Assembly (NCBI GenBank): GCA_028282545.1
Contig: JANQHT010000061.1
Location: 1-32,655, forward strand
Source of the DNA: Spirochaetales bacterium
GTDB taxonomy: Bacteria > Spirochaetota > Spirochaetia > DSM-27196 > Alkalispirochaetaceae
Direction of reading: 5' to 3'
DNA length: 32,655 nt
Part shown: positions 7,678 to 16,531 of the stretch, piece after piece
How positions within the stretch are numbered: the first letter of the stretch is position 1
Layout: every line of letters begins with the position of its first letter
Translations under genes and position numbers: made by a program
The notes under the pieces: model-generated
The model's database searches: none
The model's input: only the letters and a program-made list of their open reading frames with translations
Told to the model about the DNA's origin: nothing

Positions 7678-10600
7678 TCACGGCAGCGGTCGCGGCGTGA
7701 TATCCCCTTCCCGCAGGTGCCTGATCGCTTCCACGGCGGCCCGGGCGGCGGAGGTAGTGGTGGTGTACGGGATGCGGTGCCTGAGCGTTTCCACCCTTAT
7801 GTGGCCGTCGTCGCTGTGCGTGTACCGCCCAAGGGGCGTATTGATCACCAAGTCGATCCTTCCGGCGGCGATGTGATCGATCACGTGCGGGTGTCCTTCG
7901 TGGACTTTCAGGATCACCTCGGACATGATCCCGTGTTCGAAGAGGAACTCCGCCGTCCCCCGGGTGGCGGCGATCGAAAACCCCATCTCCCTTAGCTCCC
8001 GAATCGTGGGAACGATTGTCCGCTTGTCCGCGTCGTGAACCGATACAAAGACGCGCCCCTCCCTGGGCAGCCTGACTCCGGTCGCGACCGTAGCCTTTGC
8101 GAACGCCTCGCCGAAATCGGCACCGATGCCGATCGCCTCGCCGGTGGATCGCATCTCCGGTCCGAGGATCGGGTCGTGTCCCGTAAAGCGGTCAAAGCTG
8201 AACATCGCCTCTTTCACCGCCCACCCGGTGATGCAACTGCCCACACCGATACCGTCGCCGTCCGGCGCCACGAGACCCTGGACGCGCAGGTCACGGCCGA
8301 GCCAGACCGAGACGGCGGCGCCCACCAAGTCCACGCCGGACGTCTTGGAGAGGAACGGCACCGTCCGCGACGCCCGCGGATTGACTTCCAGCACGTACAG
8401 TTCGCCCTCAAAGAGGGCGAACTGGATGTTGAGGAATCCGCGCACGCCGATCTCGCGGGCAATCGCTGCGGTAGCGGCGATCATCTCCGTTTCGATGCGG
8501 CGATCCGACTTGAAGGGCGGAAAGACGCACGCCGAGTCGCCGGAGTGCACACCGGCCGCTTCGATGTGCTGCATGATGCCGCCGATAAAGACGTTCTCCC
8601 CGTCACAGACCGCGTCCACGTCGTACTCAAAGGCGTCTTCAAGAAATCGATTGACGAGAACGGGCCGGTCCTCCGCGAATGGCGGCGCCGTCTCCAGGAA
8701 ACGGTCCAGTTCCGCTTCGCTGTAGACGATCGTCATGCTGCGCCCGCCTAGGACAAAGGAGGGACGCAGAAGCGCCGGGTAGCCGACCTCACCCGCTGCG
8801 CGCCGAACGGCCTCGTGCGTTCCGGCCATGCGGTTCGGCGGCTGCCGGAGACCGAGCCGCGCAACGAGGGCGGAGAACTTCTCCCGGTCTTCGGCGTCGT
8901 GAATGCTCGTAACCGGGGTTCCCACGATTGAAGCGCCCGCTTTTTCTAGTTCCTGAGCCATGTTGAGCGGTGTCTGGCCGCCGAGCTGGACGACAACGTC
9001 GCGAACGCCTTCGTTTCGCATGACGTGGATGACGTCTTCCGCCGTGAGCGGTTCGATGTAGAGGCGATCCGAGACGTTGAAGTCGGTGGATACCGTCTCG
9101 GGATTGGAGTTCACCATGACCGTCTTTCGTCCGCCCCGGCGGAACGCCAGGGACGAGAGCGTACAGCACGTATCGAATTCGAGTCCCTGGCCGATCCGGT
9201 TCGGCCCCGATCCGACGATCAGCACACCCGTGGCTCCAACGGGCGCACCTTCGTCCTCCTCCCCCCAGGTGGAATAGAAGTACGGCGTTTCCGCTTCGAA
9301 CTCCCCCGCGCAGGTGTCAACGAAGTGATAGGCCGGCCGGATCGACGCGCCTTCGCGGATTGCCGCAACGTCCGCCGGTTGTATCCCGGCGAGTATTGCC
9401 GCTCGGCGGTCCGTCAGCCCGGCCCGTTTCGCGCGGAGGAGGAGCGCCGGATCCAGCCCGGCGGGAGGATCACCGCCTGCCGCGGAACGTCCCTCACCGG
9501 CGACATCGCCCTCACTGGCCGCCGCCCGCCCCTCGCCGGCAACGTCACCCTCACCGGCCGCCGGCGGCCCCGCGGCGGCCCGTTCTCCCGCGGCAGCAAT
9601 CTCGACCTCGATTCTCGCCAGGTCCGTCAGCGCGTGAAGGAACCAGCGGTGCAATCCGCTCGCTTCGTTGATCCTCGCCGCAACGTGGTCGACCGAACCC
9701 GCATCGCCGCCCGCAAGGGCTGAACGGAGTAGCGTGTACACGGCGAAGAGGCGTTTCGGATGCAACGATTCGACCATCCCCCATAGCTCGGATTCCTCCG
9801 CGTGGATCGACTCCATTCCGTCCGGGCCGATCTCGGCGGCGCGGATCGCCTTGTTCAACGCTTCGATGAAGGTCCTGCCCAGGGCGAGGCTCTCACCCAC
9901 GGACTTCATCTGCGTTCCCAGCGACGCGTACCCCTCCCGGAACTTCTCCAGTTCAAAGCGGGGCACCTTGACGGCGCAGTAGTCCAGGGCCGGTTCGAAG
10001 CTGGAGACGGTCTTGCCGGTGATGTCGTTGATGACTTCGTCCAGGGTATACCCCACGGCGAGCCGCGCCGACGCACGAGCGATGGGAAAGCCCGTTGCCT
10101 TGCTTGCGAGAGCCGAGCTTCGGGAAACGCGCGGGTTCATTTCGATCACCACCATGCGCCCGTCCCGCGGGTTGAAGGCGAACTGAACGTTCGATCCGCC
10201 GCATTCGACCCCAACGGCCCGGAGGATCTCGATCGCGGCGGTCCGCATTCGCTGGTACTCGCGGTCCGACAACGTCTGGATCGGTGCGACGGTGATGCTG
10301 TCGCCCGTGTGGACGCCCATGGGGTCCACGTTTTCGATCGAACAGACGACGACCGCGTTGTCCGCAGAGTCCCGCATCACTTCGAGTTCAAACTCCTGCC
10401 ATCCGATGAGGCTCTCCTCGACAAGGGCGGTATTCACCGGACTCTCCGAAAGGGCCCGTTCAATCGCGGTACGCGCCTCACCGTCCGAGTGGGCTATGCT
10501 GCCGCCTTTCCCGCCCAGGGTATAGCTGGGTCTGATGATCAGCGGTAGTCCAAACTCCGCCTTCGCGCATATTCCCTCCGAAAGGGACCCCACCACCGCG

Positions 10601-11037
10601 GATTGCGGGCTCTCGAGACCGATCGAAGCGACCAGATTCTTGAACTCGCCCCGATCCTCGGCAACGCGGATCGAATCTATCGACGCACCGATCACTTCGA
10701 CACCGTGCCGGGCGAAGACCCCGGCGGCTTCCAGGTCCATGGAGAGATTGAGAGCGGTCTGCCCGCCCATCGTGGCGAGAACCGCGTCGGGTTTCTCCCG
10801 TGCGATGATCGCTTCCAGGTAATCACTCTCCAGGGGGTCCATGTAGATCGTGTCCGCCGTCCCGGGGGTCGTCATGACCGTCGCGGGATTTGGGTTCACC
10901 ACGATGACGCGGTACCCCTCTTCCTGAAGGGCGCGAACCGCCTGGTTCCCGGAGTAGTCGAACTCACAGGCCTGGCCGATCACGATGGGACCGGATCCGA
11001 TGAGAAGAATCGATGATATGTCGTTGCGGCGCGGCAT
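7678..11037 (-). CDS. carB: Carbamoyl-phosphate synthase large subunit
   Basis: Makes carbamoyl phosphate from bicarbonate, two ATP and ammonia tunnelled from CarA, feeding pyrimidine and arginine synthesis. The 1119-residue protein has two ATP-grasp halves, beginning with ILLIGSGPIVIGQACEFDYSG and GVLIVGSGPNRIGQGLEFDTC respectively. A C-terminal MGS-like allosteric domain follows (about the last 130 residues, with INTPLG). It is slightly longer than usual because of an Ala/Gly/Glu-rich repeat linker between the halves (DNA 9440-9600). ATG 11037 has a GGGAG element about 10 nt upstream and overlaps the carA stop by 1 nt (TAATG). It is the last gene of purB-carA-carB. The frame is open to 11076, but the downstream start is the normal one. 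Confidence 0.96.
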   Translation of the reverse strand: MPRRNDISSILLIGSGPIVIGQACEFDYSGNQAVRALQEEGYRVIVVNPNPATVMTTPGTADTIYMDPLESDYLEAIIAREKPDAVLATMGGQTALNLSMDLEAAGVFARHGVEVIGASIDSIRVAEDRGEFKNLVASIGLESPQSAVVGSLSEGICAKAEFGLPLIIRPSYTLGGKGGSIAHSDGEARTAIERALSESPVNTALVEESLIGWQEFELEVMRDSADNAVVVCSIENVDPMGVHTGDSITVAPIQTLSDREYQRMRTAAIEILRAVGVECGGSNVQFAFNPRDGRMVVIEMNPRVSRSSALASKATGFPIARASARLAVGYTLDEVINDITGKTVSSFEPALDYCAVKVPRFELEKFREGYASLGTQMKSVGESLALGRTFIEALNKAIRAAEIGPDGMESIHAEESELWGMVESLHPKRLFAVYTLLRSALAGGDAGSVDHVAARINEASGLHRWFLHALTDLARIEVEIAAAGERAAAGPPAAGEGDVAGEGRAAASEGDVAGEGRSAAGGDPPAGLDPALLLRAKRAGLTDRRAAILAGIQPADVAAIREGASIRPAYHFVDTCAGEFEAETPYFYSTWGEEDEGAPVGATGVLIVGSGPNRIGQGLEFDTCCTLSSLAFRRGGRKTVMVNSNPETVSTDFNVSDRLYIEPLTAEDVIHVMRNEGVRDVVVQLGGQTPLNMAQELEKAGASIVGTPVTSIHDAEDREKFSALVARLGLRQPPNRMAGTHEAVRRAAGEVGYPALLRPSFVLGGRSMTIVYSEAELDRFLETAPPFAEDRPVLVNRFLEDAFEYDVDAVCDGENVFIGGIMQHIEAAGVHSGDSACVFPPFKSDRRIETEMIAATAAIAREIGVRGFLNIQFALFEGELYVLEVNPRASRTVPFLSKTSGVDLVGAAVSVWLGRDLRVQGLVAPDGDGIGVGSCITGWAVKEAMFSFDRFTGHDPILGPEMRSTGEAIGIGADFGEAFAKATVATGVRLPREGRVFVSVHDADKRTIVPTIRELREMGFSIAATRGTAEFLFEHGIMSEVILKVHEGHPHVIDHIAAGRIDLVINTPLGRYTHSDDGHIRVETLRHRIPYTTTTSAARAAVEAIRHLREGDITPRPLP
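9488..9565 (-). repeat. 39-bp tandem duplication in carB linker
   Basis: Two adjacent 39-bp units (9488-9526 and 9527-9565) differ at only a few positions and encode EGDVAGEGR(A/S)AA(S/G). They form a low-complexity linker inside carB in the region that precedes the second synthetase half. Confidence 0.7.
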
Positions 11038-12248
11038 TATTCCGATACTCCCTCGAGGAACGCCGCGAATATCCACCGACTGTCGGCGGGCCCCGGGGCG
11101 CTTTCCGGGTGAAACTGCGTGGTCCTGATACCCCGCGACTCATCGCGCAGACCCTCGATCGTTCCATCGTTGGCGTTACGAAACCAGACGTTCATCCCAT
11201 CGGGCAGAGTCGACTCCTCCACGGCAAACCCGTGATTCTGGCTCGTCACGAATACGCGGCCACCGAACTCGTCGCGCACGGGGTGGTTGACGCCGTGATG
11301 GCCGAATTTCATCTTGCCCGTCCTCGCGCCGGCGGCCTCGGCGAGGATCTGATGACCCAGGCAGATCCCCAGCAGGTGCGTCCGACCGATCAGGGATCGC
11401 GCCTGGGCGACCTGGTGTTCCAGGACCGCCGGGTCTCCCGGGCCGTTTGAGAGCAGGACCGCCTCCGCACCGGTGGCGAGAATCTTCTCGGCCGTGGCGG
11501 TGGACGGCACGATCGTGATCGTACACCCCAGCGCGTGGAGCTCACGGACGATATTGGCCTTGACACCGCAATCGTAGAGAGCGAGGTGCGGACCGGGAGG
11601 AGCGTTATCCGGCGGGGGCAGCACCACCGGATCGTGCGTTCCCACTTCGGCGAGCAGTCCGCGCCCTTCCATGGGCGGGAAGTGCGCCGCGATCCCGGCC
11701 GCGACGGAACGCTCCCGGTCGGTGGAAGGCTCCTGGACGATGACGCCGTTCTGGGCACCCACACGGCGCAGGTGGAGGGTCAGCGCCCGCGTGTCCAGAC
11801 CCATGATCCCCGGTACACCGTGCCGCGACAGATACGTATCGAGACGTTCCCGCCCTTCCGGAACGGGGCCGTCGTAAAGCTCGCGAACGACAAAGCCGGC
11901 CACCGATACCGTCCGGGCGGGAGATGCGCCGCGCGGTGATTCCGACGCGATCCCGCTGTGTCCGCCGGTGGGCCCGCATTCCGACCATTCGTCGGAAACG
12001 CCGTAGTTCCCGATATGCGGATAGGTCATCGCCACGATTTGCCCTGTGTAGGAGGGATCGGTAAGCACCTCGGCGTAGCCGGACATCGCCGTGTTGAAAA
12101 CGACCTCGCCGACGGTGCGCAGCAGGGCCGACTCGCTCCGGTGCACGCGGTCTGCAAGCTCCGAGGCTGCCGGCGGCGACGCCCCAAAGGAGTTTCCTGA
12201 AAATCCGCGACCGTCCGCGAGAACAAGTGCTGTATCTGATGTGTGCAT
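11037..12248 (-). CDS. carA: Carbamoyl-phosphate synthase small (glutaminase) subunit
   Basis: Hydrolyses glutamine and passes ammonia to CarB. The 403-residue protein has the N-terminal CarA domain (ADGRGFSGNSFGA..., FNTAMSGYAEVLTDPSYTGQIVAMTYPHIGNYG). A class I amidotransferase domain follows, with the nucleophile in GICLGHQILAEAAG and the His/Glu pair in TTQFHPESAPGP. ATG 12248 has AGGA about 8 nt upstream. It starts 10 nt after the purB stop and overlaps the carB start, so the three genes form one operon. Confidence 0.96.
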   Translation of the reverse strand: MHTSDTALVLADGRGFSGNSFGASPPAASELADRVHRSESALLRTVGEVVFNTAMSGYAEVLTDPSYTGQIVAMTYPHIGNYGVSDEWSECGPTGGHSGIASESPRGASPARTVSVAGFVVRELYDGPVPEGRERLDTYLSRHGVPGIMGLDTRALTLHLRRVGAQNGVIVQEPSTDRERSVAAGIAAHFPPMEGRGLLAEVGTHDPVVLPPPDNAPPGPHLALYDCGVKANIVRELHALGCTITIVPSTATAEKILATGAEAVLLSNGPGDPAVLEHQVAQARSLIGRTHLLGICLGHQILAEAAGARTGKMKFGHHGVNHPVRDEFGGRVFVTSQNHGFAVEESTLPDGMNVWFRNANDGTIEGLRDESRGIRTTQFHPESAPGPADSRWIFAAFLEGVSE

Positions 12249-12258
12249 TGCTATGATC

Positions 12259-13683
12259 CTATTTCCGACGCAGGTTCCGAAGTCGTTCCCTGCCGCGCTC
12301 GCAAATTTTCCTGGCCCGATCCGCGGCGCGCCCCGTGTAATTCCGCGGATCTGCGAAAAAGACGTCGGCGTCCAGGCCGGTCAGGGACTCACAGGCGTCA
12401 CGGATCTCTCGCCACGTATCGGATTTCCGACGCGCGACTTCGATCAGGGGGACGCCCGTCCGCTCCGCCTCGAGCGTCAGGCGCCGGACCCGTTCGTGGG
12501 CGTCCACGTGCCCTGCCGCGGCCAGGACGATGTACATCGGTTCCGCCAAAACCATCCGCGATCCTTCCGATAGATTCCGCTCAATCCTCTCAGTATCAAC
12601 GTCGAGTTTGCGGACAATCGAAAGCATGCGCGCCACCGCCGCGGCAAACCCTGCAACGTAATCGGCGATAAAACGCGCCGAGGCGGAGTTGCTCAAATCG
12701 CGCTGGTGTTCGGAGATCTGATCCATGAACCACGTCATCGCCCGCGGTGCAAAGGCCTTCCAGAGGCTTTTTACGTGCTCGGCGTTCCAGGGGTTCCGCT
12801 TGTGAGGCATCGTGGACGATCCCACCTGGCCGGGAGCGAAGAACTCACGGAACTCGCCGATTTCGGAACGCTGCAGGTTGCGCAGATCGTCGGCTAGGTT
12901 GGCGATCACGCCGAAGGCGGTGTTGAACTCGAGTAGCAATCGCAAGAGCGGCTCAGGAGCGACGATCTGCGTTGCGTGTTCGCCCGGCAGCAGGCTTAGG
13001 CGAGATAGGACGGCTCGTTCGAACTCTTCGGGATCGCGGTAGAGCACGCTTGTCGCGTTGTAGCTTCCCACCGCGCCGGAGATTTTGCCGCGGAGGTCCT
13101 CCGTTCCCCGGTGAATCCGTTCCAGGCAATCACCGAGCCGTGCTACGTACTCCGCTAGGGCAAAACCCACAGTGATCGGGACGGCGAACTGGCCGTGGGT
13201 CCTGCCTATCTGTTCCGTCTCGGCCTGCCCTTCGGCACGGCTGATGAGGGCTTCCAACAGGTCCGCGAGAAGCGGAACGAGTACCTCCCGCGTAACGTCC
13301 CGGTACCGCATAGCCGCAGCGGTATCGAGGATATCCACGGACGTTGCGCCCAGGTGGATTAGGTGCCGCACATCCCCGGGAAGGTGCGCCTGGAGTACGT
13401 TCACGATTGCCCGCACGTTGTGGCGCGTCTTCTCTTCTTCGGTAGCGACATCGACCGGTGAAACGCGTTCGTGAACGGAAGCGATTTCGTCGAGGTCCCC
13501 GCTCCAATCCGGGAGCAGGCGCTGAACGTGCTCGGATAGAAGCGCCGCCTCAACGCGCACCGCGTACCGAACAGCGGCCGTCTCGCTCACATACAACGAC
13601 AGGCGCTCAAAGAGCTCCCTGTTGGCGGCGTAGTACCGGTGATCCAGGGGCGATATGTTCGCAAATCGTTCCGACGGATCCAT
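12259..13683 (-). CDS. purB: Adenylosuccinate lyase
   Basis: Catalyses fumarate elimination from SAICAR and from adenylosuccinate in purine synthesis. The 474-residue product has the fumarase/aspartase superfamily signature GSSTMPHKRNPWNAE, the catalytic-histidine region IGRTHGQFAVP, and the HLGATSVDILDTA block. ATG 13683 (MDPSERFANISPLDHRYY) is preferred over the open extension to 13737, because the PurB N-terminus normally begins just before this Y-rich motif. It heads purB-carA-carB, grouping purine and carbamoyl-phosphate genes. It is divergent from dapB, whose start is 100 bp away. Confidence 0.95.
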   Translation of the reverse strand: MDPSERFANISPLDHRYYAANRELFERLSLYVSETAAVRYAVRVEAALLSEHVQRLLPDWSGDLDEIASVHERVSPVDVATEEEKTRHNVRAIVNVLQAHLPGDVRHLIHLGATSVDILDTAAAMRYRDVTREVLVPLLADLLEALISRAEGQAETEQIGRTHGQFAVPITVGFALAEYVARLGDCLERIHRGTEDLRGKISGAVGSYNATSVLYRDPEEFERAVLSRLSLLPGEHATQIVAPEPLLRLLLEFNTAFGVIANLADDLRNLQRSEIGEFREFFAPGQVGSSTMPHKRNPWNAEHVKSLWKAFAPRAMTWFMDQISEHQRDLSNSASARFIADYVAGFAAAVARMLSIVRKLDVDTERIERNLSEGSRMVLAEPMYIVLAAAGHVDAHERVRRLTLEAERTGVPLIEVARRKSDTWREIRDACESLTGLDADVFFADPRNYTGRAADRARKICERGRERLRNLRRK

Positions 13684-13783
13684 GCGGCATCTTGGCCGAT
13701 TCGCCGCACCGTGTCCAGAATCGCCGGATGACCGCACCGCCGCCGTGTGCTACCCTGCGAATTAACGATCAGTGGGGGTAACG

Positions 13784-14518
13784 ATGAGAGTTGTGGTGAA
13801 CGGTGCAAAGGGAAAGGTCGGCCGCGTCATGGTAGCGGCGGTCGAGGCCGATGATGCGCTCGAATTCGCCGGTGCGGCGGATGTGGAAGACGATCTCGCA
13901 GCGGTCATTCGAAACGGCGAAGCGGGTGTGGTGATCGACTTCACCGCACCGTCGGCCCGCATGACAAACGTGAAGACGATTCTCGAGAGCGGCGCCGCAC
14001 CGGTGGTCGGCACGACCGGGTTCACGCCGGAAGATGAACATCAGGTAGACACGTGGGCGCGGGAACATAACCTGCCGGCGGTGATCGCCCCCAACTTCAG
14101 CATCGGCGCCGTCCTCATGATGGAGTTCGCCACACAGGCCGCCAGGTTTATGCCCCAAGCGGAGATCGTGGAGATATTCCACGATCAGAAGGCCGAAGCT
14201 CCGTCGGGTACGGCGATGACCACGGCGCGGCTTATGAACGAAAGCAACACGTTTCAGCCGCCGCAGCGAGTTGGCGAAGAGTTTCTCGACGGCGCCCGTG
14301 GCGGCGATCTGGAGAACATCCGAATCCACTCGGTACGTCTACCAGGGTTTGTGGCGACCCAGGAGGTCATCTTTGGTATCCCCGGGGAACGTCTATCGAT
14401 CAAAAGCGACGCAATCGGACGCGAGTGCTACAGCGGCGGCGTGCTCTTCGCTGTAAAAAAAACGGCAACGCTCGCCCCGGGGCTCCACACGCTTCGCGGG
14501 CTGATGGGGTTTGCGTAG
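13784..14518 (+). CDS. dapB: 4-hydroxy-tetrahydrodipicolinate reductase, stand-alone form
   Basis: Reduces the DapA product to tetrahydrodipicolinate in the lysine/DAP pathway. The 244-residue protein has the nucleotide motif NGAKGKVGR (6-14), VVGTTGF (74-80), APNFSIGA (102-109) and the substrate loop KAEAPSGTA (136-144). One oddity is that the paired histidines normally seen before the conserved lysine are F-H here (Phe132-His133, in EIFHDQK). The usual first, catalytic histidine is therefore replaced. The start is ATG 13784, with GGGGG ending 5 nt upstream; an in-frame GTG at 13772 is less likely. It is a single gene divergent from purB without the regulon operator, so it is probably the constitutive copy. 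The ACT-fused paralogue is at 21268-22488. Confidence 0.9.
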   Translation: MRVVVNGAKGKVGRVMVAAVEADDALEFAGAADVEDDLAAVIRNGEAGVVIDFTAPSARMTNVKTILESGAAPVVGTTGFTPEDEHQVDTWAREHNLPAVIAPNFSIGAVLMMEFATQAARFMPQAEIVEIFHDQKAEAPSGTAMTTARLMNESNTFQPPQRVGEEFLDGARGGDLENIRIHSVRLPGFVATQEVIFGIPGERLSIKSDAIGRECYSGGVLFAVKKTATLAPGLHTLRGLMGFA

Positions 14519-14543
14519 AGCGGCCTCTTGCTCAGCGTTTTTT
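14518..14543 (+). terminator. Weak rho-independent terminator candidate after dapB
   Basis: A short stem GAGC (14518-14521) with GCTC (14530-14533) is followed after 4 nt by six T residues (14538-14543). The stem is only 4 bp, so this is a tentative call. Confidence 0.3.
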
Positions 14544-14563
14544 CTTTCGCCGCGAACTGAAGA

Positions 14564-15115
14564 TCACCGGCCGCGCTCCCGTTCGTCCGATCGGGGGAGT
14601 TTCATCGAAACGACTTCGCTGCAATACCGTTTGTCGAATTCTGCTTGAACGACGGCGGTGCGATCGTTCCGCCGGGAAGTGAACACGTTAAGAACACGCC
14701 CCTGACAAACAACATCGCCGTTTCGATCGGTCAGGTTCACCGTATCACCCTTGGAAGGGAGCGGCACATACTCGTACGGAAAACTGATCGTTGTGTGCGT
14801 TTCACTGTGGTGCTTGCTCTTGACGTATATGGCGAGCCCGGGACACACGGCGATACAGAGCCCACAACCAATGCACTTTTCACCGTCAAGTTGCGGTAAA
14901 GCGGTGATATCTGGTCCAACCGTTATGGCATGGTATGGGCACGCCGATTCGCAGGGATTGCAGGGAATACACTCCACGCACTCGATAAAAGCAACGGGAC
15001 CTCGTTCCTGGCGTTCCTGTGTGGCGTATCCGCCGGAGTCGTGCAATTCTTGTTCAGACGGTGTGCCGGTGTAGGCTACTCCTTCCCGTTCGTTTTGCGT
15101 CCGGTCGATTGTCAC
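14564..15115 (-). CDS. 2x[4Fe-4S] ferredoxin-like subunit of the amine dehydrogenase
   Basis: A 183-residue electron-transfer protein. Two [4Fe-4S] motifs are clear: C49-x2-C52-x2-C55-x3-C59-P and C81-x2-C84-x2-C87-x3-C91-P, with an extra Cys46. A C-terminal beta-rich segment (about 105-175) of unknown function follows. The start overlaps the stop of the flavoprotein gene by 4 nt (ATGA at 15112-15115), so it is coupled to it and probably carries its electrons. It is the last gene of the six-gene TAXI-TRAP/dehydrogenase operon. Its role as a delta-like subunit is inferred from context and from similar sets in dye-linked proline dehydrogenases. Confidence 0.88.
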   Translation of the reverse strand: MTIDRTQNEREGVAYTGTPSEQELHDSGGYATQERQERGPVAFIECVECIPCNPCESACPYHAITVGPDITALPQLDGEKCIGCGLCIAVCPGLAIYVKSKHHSETHTTISFPYEYVPLPSKGDTVNLTDRNGDVVCQGRVLNVFTSRRNDRTAVVQAEFDKRYCSEVVSMKLPRSDERERGR

Positions 15116-16209
15116 GTCGCGTTCTCCCCGGCTCGGAGGAGAACTTCCTTTGCCTCACGTCGCTTCCGGCCGTATGGTCCACTCCGGAGCGCGTCCAGCC
15201 GATTCCAGACGACTTGCGACAACGCGTTGCGTTCGTCCGCGCCATAATAACCAAGGACTGCTGCCGCACCGATCCCTGCAAGACGCCCCTCTTCCATCGC
15301 GGTGCTTGCCTCTTCCACTCCGGCGATGTCCCCGGCAACAAAGACCGCGGGGACACTCGTCTCCATGTAGCTATCGTGTGCAGGAATCCAACCTCCGAGC
15401 GTCGGTTCAAACACAACGTGGCATCCGGCAGATCTGCCCAGCTCAACGAGCGGTGTGAGTCCGGCGGCAATGCAGATTGTGTCGACGGCGAGTGTTTTCT
15501 CCGTTTCCGGAACGTGGTTCCAATCCTTGTCGAGTTCAACAATTACGGCCGATTCGACCCGGTCGGCCCCTTCCGCTTTGAGAACCGTATGAGACGTGTA
15601 GAACGGCACCCCTGCCCTGCGAACCTTCGCCGTGTGCACACCGTAACCACCAAGCGAGGGAGCCGCCTCGACGATTGCAGCGACGTCCGCGCCGGCTTGC
15701 AGGAGCTGGTACGATACAATGACTCCGACATTCCCGGACCCGATCATTAGTACGCGATGCCCGGGAAGCACACGGTGGATGTTAACCATCGTTTGCGCGG
15801 CCCCGGCACTCATGACGCCGGGAAGCGTCCAACCGGGAAAACTAACCGCATTCTCCGTAGCACCGGTAGCCAGAACAATGGCACCGGCCCGGACGGTTTT
15901 TGACGTTGAATGGTTCACGACTACGGCGAGTTCGTTATTGTCGTAGACGCCGCACACCTCGGCGTTGAGCCAGATGTCGATCGACAGTTCTCGCGCCTCA
16001 CTCAGTAACTGCGTTCCAATGTCAATTCCCCGCGTACCGGCACGATGTTCCCTGGAACCGAAGAACTTGTGAATTTGCTTGAACAGCTGCCCGCCGGGTT
16101 TGTCATTTTCGTCGAGCAACAACACACTGGCACCCGATCGAGCACCTTCAATAGCGGCAGAGAGTCCGGCGGGACCCGCCCCGACAACTGCGATATCAAC
16201 GGCCGTCAT
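15112..16209 (-). CDS. FAD/NAD(P)-dependent oxidoreductase, HcnB/OoxA-like subunit
   Basis: A 365-residue two-dinucleotide-binding flavoprotein of the pyridine-nucleotide-disulphide oxidoreductase fold. It has GAGPAGLSAAIE (10-21) for FAD, ATGATENAVSFPGWTLPGV, a second Rossmann motif GSGNVGV, and the late FAD motif VFVAGDIAGVEEAS. This is the signature of the alpha subunits of hydrogen cyanide synthase (HcnB), opine/octopine oxidase (OoxA) and related proline or hydroxyproline dehydrogenases. Those proteins usually carry a C-terminal [2Fe-2S] BFD domain. Here the chain ends without it and the domain is a separate gene at 16515-16805. ATG 16209 is preceded by GGGGAC and lies 14 nt inside the [2Fe-2S] gene. 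It probably passes electrons from the partner oxidase to the ferredoxin. The substrate is unknown. Confidence 0.87.
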   Translation of the reverse strand: MTAVDIAVVGAGPAGLSAAIEGARSGASVLLLDENDKPGGQLFKQIHKFFGSREHRAGTRGIDIGTQLLSEARELSIDIWLNAEVCGVYDNNELAVVVNHSTSKTVRAGAIVLATGATENAVSFPGWTLPGVMSAGAAQTMVNIHRVLPGHRVLMIGSGNVGVIVSYQLLQAGADVAAIVEAAPSLGGYGVHTAKVRRAGVPFYTSHTVLKAEGADRVESAVIVELDKDWNHVPETEKTLAVDTICIAAGLTPLVELGRSAGCHVVFEPTLGGWIPAHDSYMETSVPAVFVAGDIAGVEEASTAMEEGRLAGIGAAAVLGYYGADERNALSQVVWNRLDALRSGPYGRKRREAKEVLLRAGENAT

Positions 16210-16531
16210 CGCAGCGTCCCCACGCACCGTTGCCACGCTGAGTCTCAACGACCATTCCGTCCCGTACAACGGTTACGCAGGTCCGAACATTCGGGATACC
16301 GTCAACTGTCATCACGCAATCGGTGCAACGACCGATTCCGCAGAACAGGTTACGTGGTTCCCCGCGTCGGTTCGTATAGCGAAACACACTCCGACCATGA
16401 GCCATCAACGTGGCAGCGATGACCTCTCCCGGACGAGCCTGGAGTGCTTCCCCGTCTACTACTACACGGACGCCGTCAGACTCGTTGTCCAATACGCCCA
16501 GGATCGGGTGGTCTTCAACCCTCATGTTCAT
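16196..16531 (-). CDS. [2Fe-2S] subunit, HcnA/SoxA-N-like
   Basis: A 111-residue plant-type-like [2Fe-2S] protein. The cluster ligands are C64-x4-C69-x2-C72 and Cys85 (FCGIGRCTDCVMTVDGIPNVRTC). This arrangement characterises HcnA and the N-terminal domain of sarcosine-oxidase alpha and opine oxidase subunits. It overlaps the preceding BFD-like gene by 17 nt and the following flavoprotein gene by 14 nt, so the three are tightly coupled. The start is ATG 16531, with GAGA about 11 nt upstream; ATG 16525 and a TTG at 16546 are alternatives. It should form part of the membrane-peripheral amine dehydrogenase complex. Confidence 0.85.
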   Translation of the reverse strand: MNMRVEDHPILGVLDNESDGVRVVVDGEALQARPGEVIAATLMAHGRSVFRYTNRRGEPRNLFCGIGRCTDCVMTVDGIPNVRTCVTVVRDGMVVETQRGNGAWGRCDDGR

